From positions 1 through 39,631 of the forward strand of contig CAJFTA010000023.1 in NCBI GenBank assembly GCA_904419835.1: DNA of 39,631 nt. Reading direction: 5' to 3'. The position numbers were made by a program, and so were the translations under genes. The notes below the pieces were generated by a model. The model had not been told where the DNA came from and did not search any database. It worked only from the letters and a program-made list of their open reading frames with translations. Of the stretch, positions 1 through 7,548 are shown piece after piece (within the stretch, counting starts at the first letter, position 1; the number at the start of each line of letters is the position of its first letter). This stretch comes from an uncultured Pseudoflavonifractor sp. (lineage in GTDB: Bacteria; Bacillota; Clostridia; Oscillospirales; Oscillospiraceae).

Positions 1-15
1 GTGGAATCGAATGCC

Positions 16-86
16 CCGGAAGCCTTGCTGTGCAAGGCTTCCGGAGAGCGGAGCGGGGACTTTTGCGCCGCTGTGCGGCGCGAAAG
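16..86. repeat. Pair of hairpins sharing a CTGTG loop, downstream of galM
   Basis: Two back-to-back inverted repeats lie just beyond the galM stop. The first has perfect 12-bp arms at 16-27 and 33-44. The second has 11-bp arms at 60-70 and 76-86 with one wobble pair. Both carry the same plus-strand loop, CTGTG. There is no T-tract, so they may end galM transcription or be REP-like intergenic repeats; the sequence does not decide. Confidence 0.5.
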
Positions 87-116
87 TAACGGCATTTTTA
101 TGTAGCGGGAGGGAAC

Positions 117-1142
117 TCAGCCGCGGACAGAGAAGGCAAATTCGATGCGCTGCTGATAGGGGGTATCCTGCCGCAGAATATTGGAGGGGAAGGCGGGCCA
201 GGCGGCGGCGTCAGGCCAGCCCTGGGCTTCCAGCGCCACGCCGCTGCGGGGGCCGTATACCGCGCCGCCCTTTCCGGCCGGGCCGGAGAGGAAGTCGCCG
301 GTATAGACCTGGAGGCCGGGCTGGGTGGTGCTGACATCCAGGGCGATGCCGCTCTCCCTGCTGCAGAGCCGGGCGGCGGAATGGAGCCCGGTGCGGGAGA
401 AGCAGAAATTATAGTCCACCGGAATGTCCAGGGGCTTGGCCCGAAGGAAATCCAGAGGGGTATTTTCCACCTGAAGAATACGGCCTGTAATCAAATTCCG
501 CTCGTCCAGCTCGGTGTACTCGTCGGCGGAGACCTGGAGAGTGTGCCCGTCAATGGTGCCGGCGCCGGCGCCGTTCAGGTTGAAGTAGGGGTGGTTGGTG
601 AGGGAGACCACGGTGTCCTGGTCGGAAAAGGCGGTGAACTCCATGGAGAGGGTGTTGCTGCTGCTCCAGGCAAAGGAGACGGACACCTCCAGATTGCCGG
701 GGTAGCCCTCCTCGCCGTCGGGAGAACGGCGGCGGAACACCAGGCTGCCGCCACGGATCTTGGCGGACCAGACGTACCGGTCAAAGCCCCGGAAGCCGCC
801 GTGGATCTGGTGGTCGCCCCGGTTGGCGGAGAGGGGATAGGTCTTGCCGCCCAGCGTTATCTTGGCTCCGGCGATACGTCCGGCGCAGCGGCCTAGGACA
901 GCCCCCAGATAGGCGCTGCCGGCTTCGTAATCCTCAATACAGTCATAGCCCAGGAGAACGTCGGTAATCCGGCCATTTTTGTCTGGAACGCCAATCCCCC
1001 GCAGCGTACAGCCGTAATCCAGAACTTCTACCCATGCGCCGGAGGGATTCTCAATGCGGTAACAGGTGACGGCCTCACCTGTGCTGGTGGTGCCGAAGGG
1101 GCGGGCAATCCAGACCCCGGGCTGTGCGCCGGTCTCACTCAT
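117..1142 (-). CDS. galM: Galactose mutarotase (aldose 1-epimerase)
   Basis: Interconverts alpha and beta anomers of galactose/glucose in the cytoplasm, supplying alpha-galactose to Leloir-type metabolism. At 341 residues it has normal family length. It shows the expected GalM landmarks: GRCAGRI near residue 84, HQIHGG (111-116), the catalytic-base region NHPYFNL with His184, VDYNFCF near 242, TTQP at 272-275, and the catalytic Glu305 in VALEAQGW. The ATG is preceded by AAAGGAG. It has its own promoter about 180 bp upstream and lies downstream of spo0A on the same strand, separated by a terminator. A role beside the galactose-releasing locus starting at 7.5 kb is plausible but it is not in that operon. 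Confidence 0.93.
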   Translation of the reverse strand: MSETGAQPGVWIARPFGTTSTGEAVTCYRIENPSGAWVEVLDYGCTLRGIGVPDKNGRITDVLLGYDCIEDYEAGSAYLGAVLGRCAGRIAGAKITLGGKTYPLSANRGDHQIHGGFRGFDRYVWSAKIRGGSLVFRRRSPDGEEGYPGNLEVSVSFAWSSSNTLSMEFTAFSDQDTVVSLTNHPYFNLNGAGAGTIDGHTLQVSADEYTELDERNLITGRILQVENTPLDFLRAKPLDIPVDYNFCFSRTGLHSAARLCSRESGIALDVSTTQPGLQVYTGDFLSGPAGKGGAVYGPRSGVALEAQGWPDAAAWPAFPSNILRQDTPYQQRIEFAFSVRG

Positions 1143-1188
1143 AGCGTGGAGCTCCTTTCAGACAGACGGTGATAAAATTTCATGTATG

Positions 1189-1247
1189 AAACTTCATGCG
1201 CCATTGGCGCACCACGATCAGAGGTAAAGCATCGGCGCATGAAGTTT
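1189..1247 (-). other. 14-bp perfect inverted repeat in galM leader
   Basis: Perfect 14-bp arms at 1189-1202 and 1234-1247 (AAACTTCATGCGCC and its complement) lie between the predicted galM transcription start and its ribosome binding site. No T-tract follows on the minus strand, so it does not look like a plain terminator. It could be an operator or a leader hairpin. Confidence 0.4.
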
Positions 1248-1321
1248 TTGCGCATCATTTCCGGCTGCCCCGAAGGGGAGAGGAAATGGCGCATACTAAA
1301 TTGATATGTTTTGCATAGCAA

Positions 1322-1350
1322 AGTATATAACATTGACGCACGGTTGACAA
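1322..1350 (-). promoter_or_regulatory. Sigma-A-type promoter for galM
   Basis: On the minus strand, TTGTCA (1345-1350) and TATACT (1322-1327) are separated by exactly 17 bp. Transcription would start near 1315 and give a leader of about 170 nt before galM. The same -35/-10 pair recurs in front of the ABC-transporter binding protein at 20.25 kb. Confidence 0.6.
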
Positions 1351-1516
1351 CAGAGATTTTATACGATCCTGATGGGAAAAGAAAAATAAAATGGTGAAAA
1401 CAGCCGGAAGCCGAAGCGCTTCAATGCAAAATTGAACATTGTGTGGGCAGGGGAAAAAATTTCAAATCTCGCCGTCTGAGAGGGGATATGACCATTTTGC
1501 TGTGCTTTTGCATAAA

Positions 1517-1560
1517 AATATACCCGCTCACCGGATGGAACCGGGAGGAGCGGGCATATT
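1517..1560 (-). terminator. Rho-independent terminator after spo0A
   Basis: On the minus strand a GCCCGCTC...GAGCGGGT stem with an inner CCGG/CCGG extension is followed by TATATTTTTATG. It sits about 25 bp past the spo0A stop, separating spo0A from galM. Confidence 0.75.
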
Positions 1561-1582
1561 CTGCGCAAAGCAGCTGCGGCAA

Positions 1583-2353
1583 TCATTTCTCCCGCTGCTG
1601 AAGCTGGAGCCGGTCGGCGATCATGGCGATGAACTCGCTGTTGGTGGGCTTGCCCTTGGCGTTGGAGACGGTGTAGCCGAAGTACTTCTGGAGGGTCTCC
1701 AGATCGCCCCGGTCCCAGGCCACCTCAATGGCGTGGCGGATGGCCCGCTCCACCCGGGAGGCAGTGGTGTTGAACCGCTTGGCCACCTCGGGGTAGAGTA
1801 CCTTGGTGACGGCGTTGATCACATCCATGTCCTGAACCGCGATGATAATGGCCTCCCGCAGATACTGGTAGCCCTTGATGTGGGCGGGAACGCCGATCTC
1901 ATGTATGATGGAGGTGACCGTGCTCTCCAGGCTCTGCTCCTTGGCGGCGGTCTGGGCGGACTCGTCCTGTCCGGGCTGGATGAGCGCGGAGAGCTGGCGG
2001 ATGCGCTCAGCGGCGGTGGTCATGCGGCAGGGCTTCATCAGGTAGTAGTCCGCGCCCGCCGAGGCGGCGTGGGCGGCCACCGCCCCGCTGGCAAAGCTGG
2101 AGATAACCAGCACCCGGGGCCGGGGCGTCAGGCTCGCCAGCTCACAGAGCACTTCCAGTCCGTCCATCCGGGTGAGGACCAGGTCCATGGCCACCACGTC
2201 CGGCACCAGCTCCTTTGCCAGGCGAATGGCCTCCTGTCCGTCCCCGGTGGAGGCGATAACCTCCATATCGGGCTCCTCGCTGAGCGCGTCGTTAAGCAGA
2301 CTGCGGAATTCCTCTCCCGCATCCGCAGTCAAAATTCTGATCTTGTTGTCCAT
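1583..2353 (-). CDS. spo0A: Spo0A, master regulator of sporulation
   Basis: Phosphorelay response regulator that commits the cell to sporulation. 256 residues. The receiver domain (1-120) has phospho-acceptor Asp57 (AMDLVL), Ser85/86 in place of the usual Thr, and Lys107. The effector domain (from about 140) carries family signatures: GVPAHIKGYQYL at 154-165, the recognition helix TTASRVERAIRHAIEVAW (196-213) and KPTNSEF. In the acidic pocket only Asp11 is present; the neighbour that is a second Asp in B. subtilis Spo0A (D11 there) is Ala12. The frame is open 27 codons further upstream, but the ATG at 2353 has GGAAAGGA at good spacing and begins the receiver fold. spoIVB, its usual neighbour, lies upstream beyond kptA and an opposed regulator. 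Confidence 0.97.
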   Translation of the reverse strand: MDNKIRILTADAGEEFRSLLNDALSEEPDMEVIASTGDGQEAIRLAKELVPDVVAMDLVLTRMDGLEVLCELASLTPRPRVLVISSFASGAVAAHAASAGADYYLMKPCRMTTAAERIRQLSALIQPGQDESAQTAAKEQSLESTVTSIIHEIGVPAHIKGYQYLREAIIIAVQDMDVINAVTKVLYPEVAKRFNTTASRVERAIRHAIEVAWDRGDLETLQKYFGYTVSNAKGKPTNSEFIAMIADRLQLQQREK

Positions 2354-2424
2354 GTCCTCGTCCTTTCCAAGCTTGTGCTTGATAAGATAGCGCCGCGGGC
2401 CAGATGTCATTACCGGTTGGCTAT

Positions 2425-2453
2425 AATTTACCATAAATAGACAGCGAGTGCAA
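2425..2453 (-). promoter_or_regulatory. Candidate spo0A promoter
   Basis: Minus-strand TTGCAC (2448-2453) and TAAATT (2425-2430) are spaced 17 bp apart, about 70 bp upstream of the spo0A start. The -10 is a 4/6 match, so the call is tentative. No sigma-H-type element was recognised. Confidence 0.35.
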
Positions 2454-2484
2454 GAGGAAAAAGGAAATAAATGGATAAAAACGA

Positions 2485-2513
2485 TTCGACTATTCTCGAC
2501 CTCAAAAGTCGAA
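2485..2513. promoter_or_regulatory. Cluster of 0A-box-like sites upstream of spo0A
   Basis: Two inverted AGTCGAA heptamers (2485-2491 reading on the minus strand, 2507-2513 on the plus) flank a GGTCGAG (2495-2501, minus). AGTCGAA differs from the 0A-box TGNCGAA at one base. Placement 30-60 bp upstream of the candidate -35 suits autoregulation by Spo0A~P, as known in B. subtilis. Confidence 0.4.
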
Positions 2514-2552
2514 TTGACGGGGCAAAGGGGAGAAAAGGGCGGATTTGGCCGT

Positions 2553-3116
2553 TCAGACAGAGGGCCTCAGCACATCGCAGACATACTTCTGCTCCACCCG
2601 CTCCGTGCACCAAACGCCGTTGTCAGACAGGCCGAATGGGATTCCGTCGGCGGCCATGGCCCGGGCGTCGATTTTCAGCACCACCGGGGCCTGCCGCCAG
2701 CGGCGGGCAGACTGCCAGGCCTTGGATACCTCAGCCTGCATGTGGACCGCGTGGCGGGACATCCTGGAGATGTATCCGCTCTCCTGGATGGCGCGCCAGG
2801 CCTGTTCCGTGGTGCCGTGGTACAGCCAGGCGGGCGGAGCGGCGGGGGTCAGTTCAGGCTCCACCCAGGGGATGGAGTGGCCCTGGCAGGCCTTGATTCT
2901 GCGCTTGTCCAGGCTGAAACGGTAGCGGCCTTTGCTGTCATTGGCCACAAGCTGCTCCAGCTGGGACATGGTGAGATGGTAACGGCCGGCCCTGCTGACA
3001 TTGTCGATAAGCTGCTGAGTGCTGACCCAGCCGTGGCGGTCCATATCCAGGCCGGCATCCCCGGGGGCGTGCCGCAGCAGGCGGCAGAGATAGATGGATA
3101 ATTTGTCCTGGCGCAT
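2553..3116 (-). CDS. kptA: RNA 2'-phosphotransferase (Tpt1/KptA family)
   Basis: Family enzymes move an internal RNA 2'-phosphate to NAD+, giving ADP-ribose 1'',2''-cyclic phosphate. In eukaryotes this completes tRNA splicing; the bacterial substrate is unknown. At 187 residues it is full length. The conserved catalytic positions are visible: Arg15-His16 in CRLLRH, Arg73 in RIKACQGHS, the LYHGT NAD-binding motif at 98-102, and Arg121 in SRMSRHAV. The ATG is preceded by GGAGGG. A strong promoter lies about 60-90 bp upstream. The gene sits between spoIVB and spo0A, which are normally adjacent in endospore formers; no functional link to sporulation is shown. Confidence 0.9.
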   Translation of the reverse strand: MRQDKLSIYLCRLLRHAPGDAGLDMDRHGWVSTQQLIDNVSRAGRYHLTMSQLEQLVANDSKGRYRFSLDKRRIKACQGHSIPWVEPELTPAAPPAWLYHGTTEQAWRAIQESGYISRMSRHAVHMQAEVSKAWQSARRWRQAPVVLKIDARAMAADGIPFGLSDNGVWCTERVEQKYVCDVLRPSV

Positions 3117-3176
3117 GGCGGCTCCCTCCAGAAGCGGCGCGGCTGGTTCCGCTTAAATTTACATAATATTTTCCAT

Positions 3177-3205
3177 ATTATAGCATAAAAACGGACGCAG
3201 GTCAA
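3177..3205 (-). promoter_or_regulatory. Promoter for kptA
   Basis: Minus-strand TTGACC (3200-3205) and a perfect TATAAT (3177-3182) are spaced 17 bp apart, about 60 bp upstream of the kptA ATG. Confidence 0.65.
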
Positions 3206-3272
3206 TCAGAGCGGCGGGAGCCATACGGTCTGCAGTTCTCTGCATTCGTGACATCGTTAGCTTTCTCCGCGA

Positions 3273-3301
3273 TTGATACTGGGGATGCAGGCATCTATAA
3301 T
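3273..3301 (+). promoter_or_regulatory. Promoter for the XRE-TPR regulator
   Basis: Plus-strand TTGATA (3273-3278) and perfect TATAAT (3296-3301) with a 17-bp spacer lead into a leader of about 70 nt. It is divergent from the kptA promoter 70 bp away. Confidence 0.65.
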
Positions 3302-3377
3302 GGGTTTGAAAGGTGGCGGCCGCCATGATTTCGAAATAACCCATAATGTCAGAGACAAGCTCAGAGAAGGAGTCATG

Positions 3378-4424
3378 ATGAAGTTAGAACTTGGAAAGAA
3401 AATCAAACAGCTTCGCCTGCAAAAAGGCGTTACCCAGGACTCACTGGCTAAAGCGCTGAATGTTTCCTACCAGACGGTAAGCAAATGGGAGAACGAGGCC
3501 TCCATGCCGGACATTCTGCTGCTCCCGAAAATCGCGGTCTATTTCGGCTGTACCATTGATGACCTCTTTGACCTCACGGAGCAGGCGCAGTTCGAGCGAA
3601 TTGAACATATGCTTGAAATGCAGGAGGCGTTGAGCGCCGAAGAGTTTCGCCAGGCTGAGACATTTTTGAAGGGAATGCTCAGCAAGAAGGACAGCAAGAG
3701 CGACGCTCTGCGGCTGCTGTCCAGCCTGTTCAACCACAAGGCCGATGAGCTGAGGAGAACAGCGGAATTTTACGCAAAGGAGGCGCTGGAGCTGGCGCCG
3801 ACAGTGAAGGAAAATCACAACAATCTGCAGCGGGCCCAGGAAGGGAGCATCCCGGACTGGGACTGGGCAAACCACAGCAGGCGCATTGCATACTATCAGC
3901 GGTTTGTGCGGAAAAATCCCAAATACCTGAGCGGATACCTGTGGCTGCTGGACGAGCTGATTGCGGATTACCGCCTGGAGGAAGCCGCAGAAGTCTGGGA
4001 AACCGTGCGCCGGCTGGACAACAGCTGCCGGGTCCCCTACTATCAGGGCAAAATCGCCTGGCAGAGGGGCGACCATCAAAAGGCGGAAGCCATCTGGAGC
4101 CAGATGCTGGAGGACTACAGCGGCGACTGGCTGGCCTTTGCCAACATGGCGGATGCCATGGCATACGCCTGCCGCTATGACGAGGCGATCCAGTATTATA
4201 GGCGGGCCCAGGAGCTGCAGCCGCCCCCCAAGTATACGGACGCCCAGATTACCGCCGCCCATATCTATGAGATACAGGGAAAGTACGCCGAAGCGGTGGA
4301 GAGCCTGAAGGAGCAGCTGGAAATTCTGAAAAACGAGTGGAGCATCACAGAGGGCCGGGAAGTGGAACACATTCACAGAGAAATCGACCGGCTGCAAGCT
4401 CTGTCCCATGATGCCGGACAATGA
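3378..4424 (+). CDS. XRE-family regulator with C-terminal TPR repeats
   Basis: Cytoplasmic DNA-binding protein, 348 residues. Residues 3-60 form a Cro/CI-type helix-turn-helix (LGKKIKQLRL...GVTQDSLAKAL...YQTVSKWEN...LPKIAVYF). The remainder is alpha-helical with tetratricopeptide-like units, for example NPKYLSGYLWLLDEL, DWLAFANMADAMAYACRYDEA and TAAHIYEIQGKYAEAVESL. TPR domains of such regulators usually bind peptides or partner proteins; the target is unknown. Two ATGs are in tandem after AGAAGGAG; the second (3378) has the better spacing. It is transcribed against spoIVB and kptA and so separates the two. A bidirectional terminator ends it. Confidence 0.85.
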   Translation: MKLELGKKIKQLRLQKGVTQDSLAKALNVSYQTVSKWENEASMPDILLLPKIAVYFGCTIDDLFDLTEQAQFERIEHMLEMQEALSAEEFRQAETFLKGMLSKKDSKSDALRLLSSLFNHKADELRRTAEFYAKEALELAPTVKENHNNLQRAQEGSIPDWDWANHSRRIAYYQRFVRKNPKYLSGYLWLLDELIADYRLEEAAEVWETVRRLDNSCRVPYYQGKIAWQRGDHQKAEAIWSQMLEDYSGDWLAFANMADAMAYACRYDEAIQYYRRAQELQPPPKYTDAQITAAHIYEIQGKYAEAVESLKEQLEILKNEWSITEGREVEHIHREIDRLQALSHDAGQ

Positions 4425-4438
4425 CTGCTTACAGGAAA

Positions 4439-4476
4439 AGCGGGTACCACCGGACTAACGTCCGGCGGTACCCGCT
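4439..4476. terminator. Bidirectional terminator between XRE-TPR gene and spoIVB
   Basis: A 17-bp stem with a TAAC loop (AGCGGGTACCACCGGAC and near-perfect complement). The minus strand continues into CTTTTCC. It lies between two convergent stops. Confidence 0.7.
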
Positions 4477-4503
4477 CTCCGCTTGTCGGTGCTGCTTCTG
4501 GTT

Positions 4504-5631
4504 TTAGCTTCCGCGCGATTGCTGCTCTGCGGCGTCCAGCATGTTCTCCGCCAGAATGCCGTAGCCCTGAGTGGGGTCGTTGACCAGCACGTGGGTCACC
4601 GCGCCCACCAGCCTGCCGTTTTGCAGGATGGGGCTGCCGCTCATCCCCTGCACAATGCCCCCGGTGGCCTCCAGCAGGCGGGGGTCTGTGACCTTGATCA
4701 TCATGTTTCTCGGGTCGTCGTCGTTTTCCGGGTAGATGTGGGTGATCTCCACCGTGTACTCCTCCACCTGATCCCCGGCGATATTGGAGAGGATGGTGGC
4801 CTCGCCCACCTGGACCTGCTCCCGGGCGGCCAGTTCCACCGGCTCAATGCCCTGGGTCAGGCACTGGTCCGTCAGGTAGCCGAAGACGCCCCGCTGGGTG
4901 TTGGCATAGAGGCTGCCCATATCCTGGGAGACCTGAAAGGCCCCATGGAGCTCGCCGGGATTGCCGGACTCGCCCTTCTTTACGTCGGTCACCTCGGCGT
5001 ACATGATAGAGCCGGAGGACAGGGGCATCAGCTGGGCGGTGTCCACGTCGCTGATGCCGTGGCCCAGGGCGCCGAAGACGCCGGAGTCCGGGTCGTAGAA
5101 GGTCATGGTGCCGATGCCCGCCATGGAGTCCCGAATCCAGGCGCCCAGCTTATAGGCGCCGTCGGTGCTGCACTGGACAGCCTGGATGGTCATCTGGAGC
5201 TGCTTTTCCCCCCGGAGGCAGCGGATGCTCATCTGGTGGTCTCCCACCTCCTGCAGGATCTCCCGCACCTCCTCAATGGTGTCTACTTCCTCGCTGTTGA
5301 TGTGGGTGATGATATCTCCCTCCTGCAGGCCGCAGTCCTTGGCAGGGGCCTGGGCGCCCTGCTGGGTGGAGATCTCCGACAGGCCCACCACCAGAACGCC
5401 GTCGGAGAAGAGCTTGATCCCCACCGCGCGGCCCAGCGGGATCACCGTGCGCACCGTTTCAGCGGACGGCTGCGCGCCGCCGCCAAGACTCCACGCCTCC
5501 AGGGCTGCCTCTCCCGGCCCGGCTGCCGCCGCGGGCACCGGAGCGAGAGAGAGCAGTCCTGCCGCCGCCAGGCAGACGGCCAGGAGCCGCAGCGCGGCCG
5601 TCGGGCGCTGCCCCCGTTCTTCCTCCTTCAT
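4504..5631 (-). CDS. spoIVB: SpoIVB, sporulation signalling serine protease
   Basis: Secreted from the forespore, where it cleaves SpoIVFA and thereby allows pro-sigma-K processing in the mother cell. 375 residues: an N-terminal hydrophobic signal/anchor (14-38), a PDZ domain (about 75-150, with GLQEGDIITHIN), then an S55-type protease domain. The triad can be placed as His191 (ALGHGISD), Asp316 (KVTDP) and Ser331 (GIVQGMSGSPI); these spacings agree closely with B. subtilis H236/D363/S378. The conserved tail HVLVNDPTQGYGI is present. The start has GAGGTGG at good spacing. In bacilli and most clostridia it directly precedes spo0A; here a regulator and kptA intervene. Confidence 0.95.
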   Translation of the reverse strand: MKEEERGQRPTAALRLLAVCLAAAGLLSLAPVPAAAAGPGEAALEAWSLGGGAQPSAETVRTVIPLGRAVGIKLFSDGVLVVGLSEISTQQGAQAPAKDCGLQEGDIITHINSEEVDTIEEVREILQEVGDHQMSIRCLRGEKQLQMTIQAVQCSTDGAYKLGAWIRDSMAGIGTMTFYDPDSGVFGALGHGISDVDTAQLMPLSSGSIMYAEVTDVKKGESGNPGELHGAFQVSQDMGSLYANTQRGVFGYLTDQCLTQGIEPVELAAREQVQVGEATILSNIAGDQVEEYTVEITHIYPENDDDPRNMMIKVTDPRLLEATGGIVQGMSGSPILQNGRLVGAVTHVLVNDPTQGYGILAENMLDAAEQQSRGS

Positions 5632-6143
5632 AGAACCACCTCTCTATAAAAAATAAAAACCGACGGGCATCTCTGCTCCGCCTCTCTTAATATGGCCCCG
5701 TTTCGGGCAAAAACAGCCTGCCGCCGCTGCCAAAGTCACACAGCGCTGGATGCCCGGAATTACCCAGTGCCCGCAGCCAAAGCATTTTGGAAAGATGCTG
5801 TTCCAGTATCTGTGAAAGTTCCAAAATATGCGGTTCCGGCCGGATGTCGGGCATAGCGCCGGAACAGAAAACGATTTAAATTATAAGAGCCAATCGGCTA
5901 AAAAAGAAGAAAAAAAGAAAAAATAAAGATAAACAGGCGGAAAAGATGCTGGAAGCATGAAACAAGCGGCTGTACTGCGCCGGAGAAAGCGGCAGGAAAA
6001 CTACCAATTAAAGCGGGAATATTTATGGTGAAGAAACTGCGCGGAAGTCTATAATGCAGACAGAAACCGGCAGAAAAGAAGCGGGAATCCCGGATTTTAT
6101 GTGAAAGCAGGCCTGACGGACAGGGCATACGGAGGAAATGGGG
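5632..6143. other. Intergenic region between spoIVB and the PocR-AraC gene
   Basis: No convincing gene is visible. Two inverted repeats are present: GCATTTTGGA near 5780 pairing with TCCAAAATATGC near 5820, and a perfect GTTCCGGC/GCCGGAAC pair at about 5833-5867. A purine-rich AT stretch follows (5895-5935). A perfect TATAAT at 6050-6055 is the likely -10 for the AraC gene, but with only a poor -35. GGAGG at 6131-6135 is the ribosome binding site. Confidence 0.5.
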
Positions 6144-7457
6144 ATGGAACAGCACAGGGACAGGGGAGAGGGCTGCGCCTTTGATGTCAAGGCGGCGAGA
6201 GAGACGGCGGAGTCCTTTTCCGCCGCCTGCGGCGTCAGCTGCGCTGTCCTGAACAGGGAGGGAGAAACGCTGTTCACAGCCCGGGCGGGCTGCGAGGGGT
6301 GCGAGGCCTGCCGCGCCCTGACAAAACGGTGGGGCGTGCCCTCCCCCTGCGGTAAGCTCCATTTGTACGGCGTGGCCCAGGCGGAGCGGCTTGGCGGCCG
6401 GTATATCTACTTCTGTCCCGCCGGCCTGGCCTATTTTGCCTCCCCCATTATGGTGGAGGGGCGGGCGGCGGGGGCGCTGGTGGGCGGTCCCGCCCTGATT
6501 ATGGACGTGGAGGACTATCTGGCGGGCGACCCCGGGGCGTGGCAGGGCCTGCCGCCGGAGGATATGGCGGCGCTGTGCGCGGCGCTGGAGTGCTCTCCCG
6601 CCATGGAGCCGGCACGGCTGTCCCACATGTCGGCCCTGCTCTCTGCCGCCGCAGTGTGCGTGGGGGACGGCGGCGCCGCCCTCCCGTCCCGACGGGGGGA
6701 GACCGCCCGGCAGCAGGATACCGGCGCCCGCACTCAGCAGCACAAGCGGAAGGAAGGGCAGGGGCGCTACCCGCTGGACAAGGAGCGGGAGCTGGTCCGG
6801 GCCGTCGCGGAGGGGGACCAGGACGCCGCCCGGCGGCTGCTCGGCGAGCTGCTGGAGTACCTTCTCACCGCCGCAGGAGGCGACCTCCGCCTCATGAGGG
6901 CCAGAGCCCTGGAGCTGATGGCGGTGCTCTCCCGGGCGGCGGTGGACGGCGGGGGCGATGAGGATATGATTCTTGATCTGAACTGCCGCTGTCTCAGCGA
7001 GATTGACTGCCTGCGCACAGCAGAGGACCTGGCGCTGTGGCTGACGCAGGCGGCCGAGCGGTTTGTGAGTTCAGTGCTTGCTCTGGCGGATGTCAGGCAC
7101 AGGGATATCATCTACAAGGCCATTGAGTACCTCAGGCGGAACTGCCGGGGCAGGGTGACGCTGGAGGATACGGCAAGACATGTGGGGTTGTCCCCATCCT
7201 ACTTCAGCAGGGTATTCAAGGAAGCGGTGGGGGAGAGCTTCAACAGCTACCTGGGCGCGCTGCGCATCTCCAGAAGCCGGGACATGCTGCTCAATACGGA
7301 CGCCTCCATCGCGGAGATCTGCGACAGGTGCGGGTTTGACGATCAGAGCTATTTTACCAAGGTGTTCCGAAAATATACCGGCGTGACGCCGGGCCGGTTC
7401 CGGGCGCGCCGGGGCAGGCCGGAGGCCGGAGAGGAGAGCGGGAGAAGGCGGGCGTAA
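6144..7457 (+). CDS. AraC-family regulator with PocR ligand-binding domain
   Basis: 437-residue transcription regulator. Residues about 8-165 match the PocR sensory domain: FSAACGVSCAVLNREGETL, then a Cys-rich stretch (GCEGCEACR) and PSPCGKLHLYG. Residues 330-425 form a two-helix-turn-helix AraC domain (DTARHVGLSPSYFSRVFKE ... IAEICDRCGFDDQSYFTKVFRK). A linker of low complexity joins them. PocR domains are thought to sense small organic molecules; the ligand here is unknown. GGAGG is 8 bp before ATG 6144 but only 2 bp before the alternative ATG 6138, which decides the start. It converges on the nahK operon, so control of that operon is plausible. Confidence 0.88.
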   Translation: MEQHRDRGEGCAFDVKAARETAESFSAACGVSCAVLNREGETLFTARAGCEGCEACRALTKRWGVPSPCGKLHLYGVAQAERLGGRYIYFCPAGLAYFASPIMVEGRAAGALVGGPALIMDVEDYLAGDPGAWQGLPPEDMAALCAALECSPAMEPARLSHMSALLSAAAVCVGDGGAALPSRRGETARQQDTGARTQQHKRKEGQGRYPLDKERELVRAVAEGDQDAARRLLGELLEYLLTAAGGDLRLMRARALELMAVLSRAAVDGGGDEDMILDLNCRCLSEIDCLRTAEDLALWLTQAAERFVSSVLALADVRHRDIIYKAIEYLRRNCRGRVTLEDTARHVGLSPSYFSRVFKEAVGESFNSYLGALRISRSRDMLLNTDASIAEICDRCGFDDQSYFTKVFRKYTGVTPGRFRARRGRPEAGEESGRRRA

Positions 7458-7478
7458 ACGGAGTGAACTCTGAAACGA

Positions 7479-7520
7479 AAAAGCGCTTTCGGAAACGTTA
7501 ACGTTTCCGAAAGCGCTTTT
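7479..7520. terminator. Perfect 42-bp palindromic bidirectional terminator
   Basis: A perfect palindrome centred at 7499/7500 begins AAAAGCGCTTTC and ends GAAAGCGCTTTT, so T-tracts follow the stem on both strands. It separates the convergent PocR-AraC and nahK genes. Confidence 0.85.
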
Positions 7521-7548
7521 GTCATGTATTTAAGGGGAAAAGAGATAC

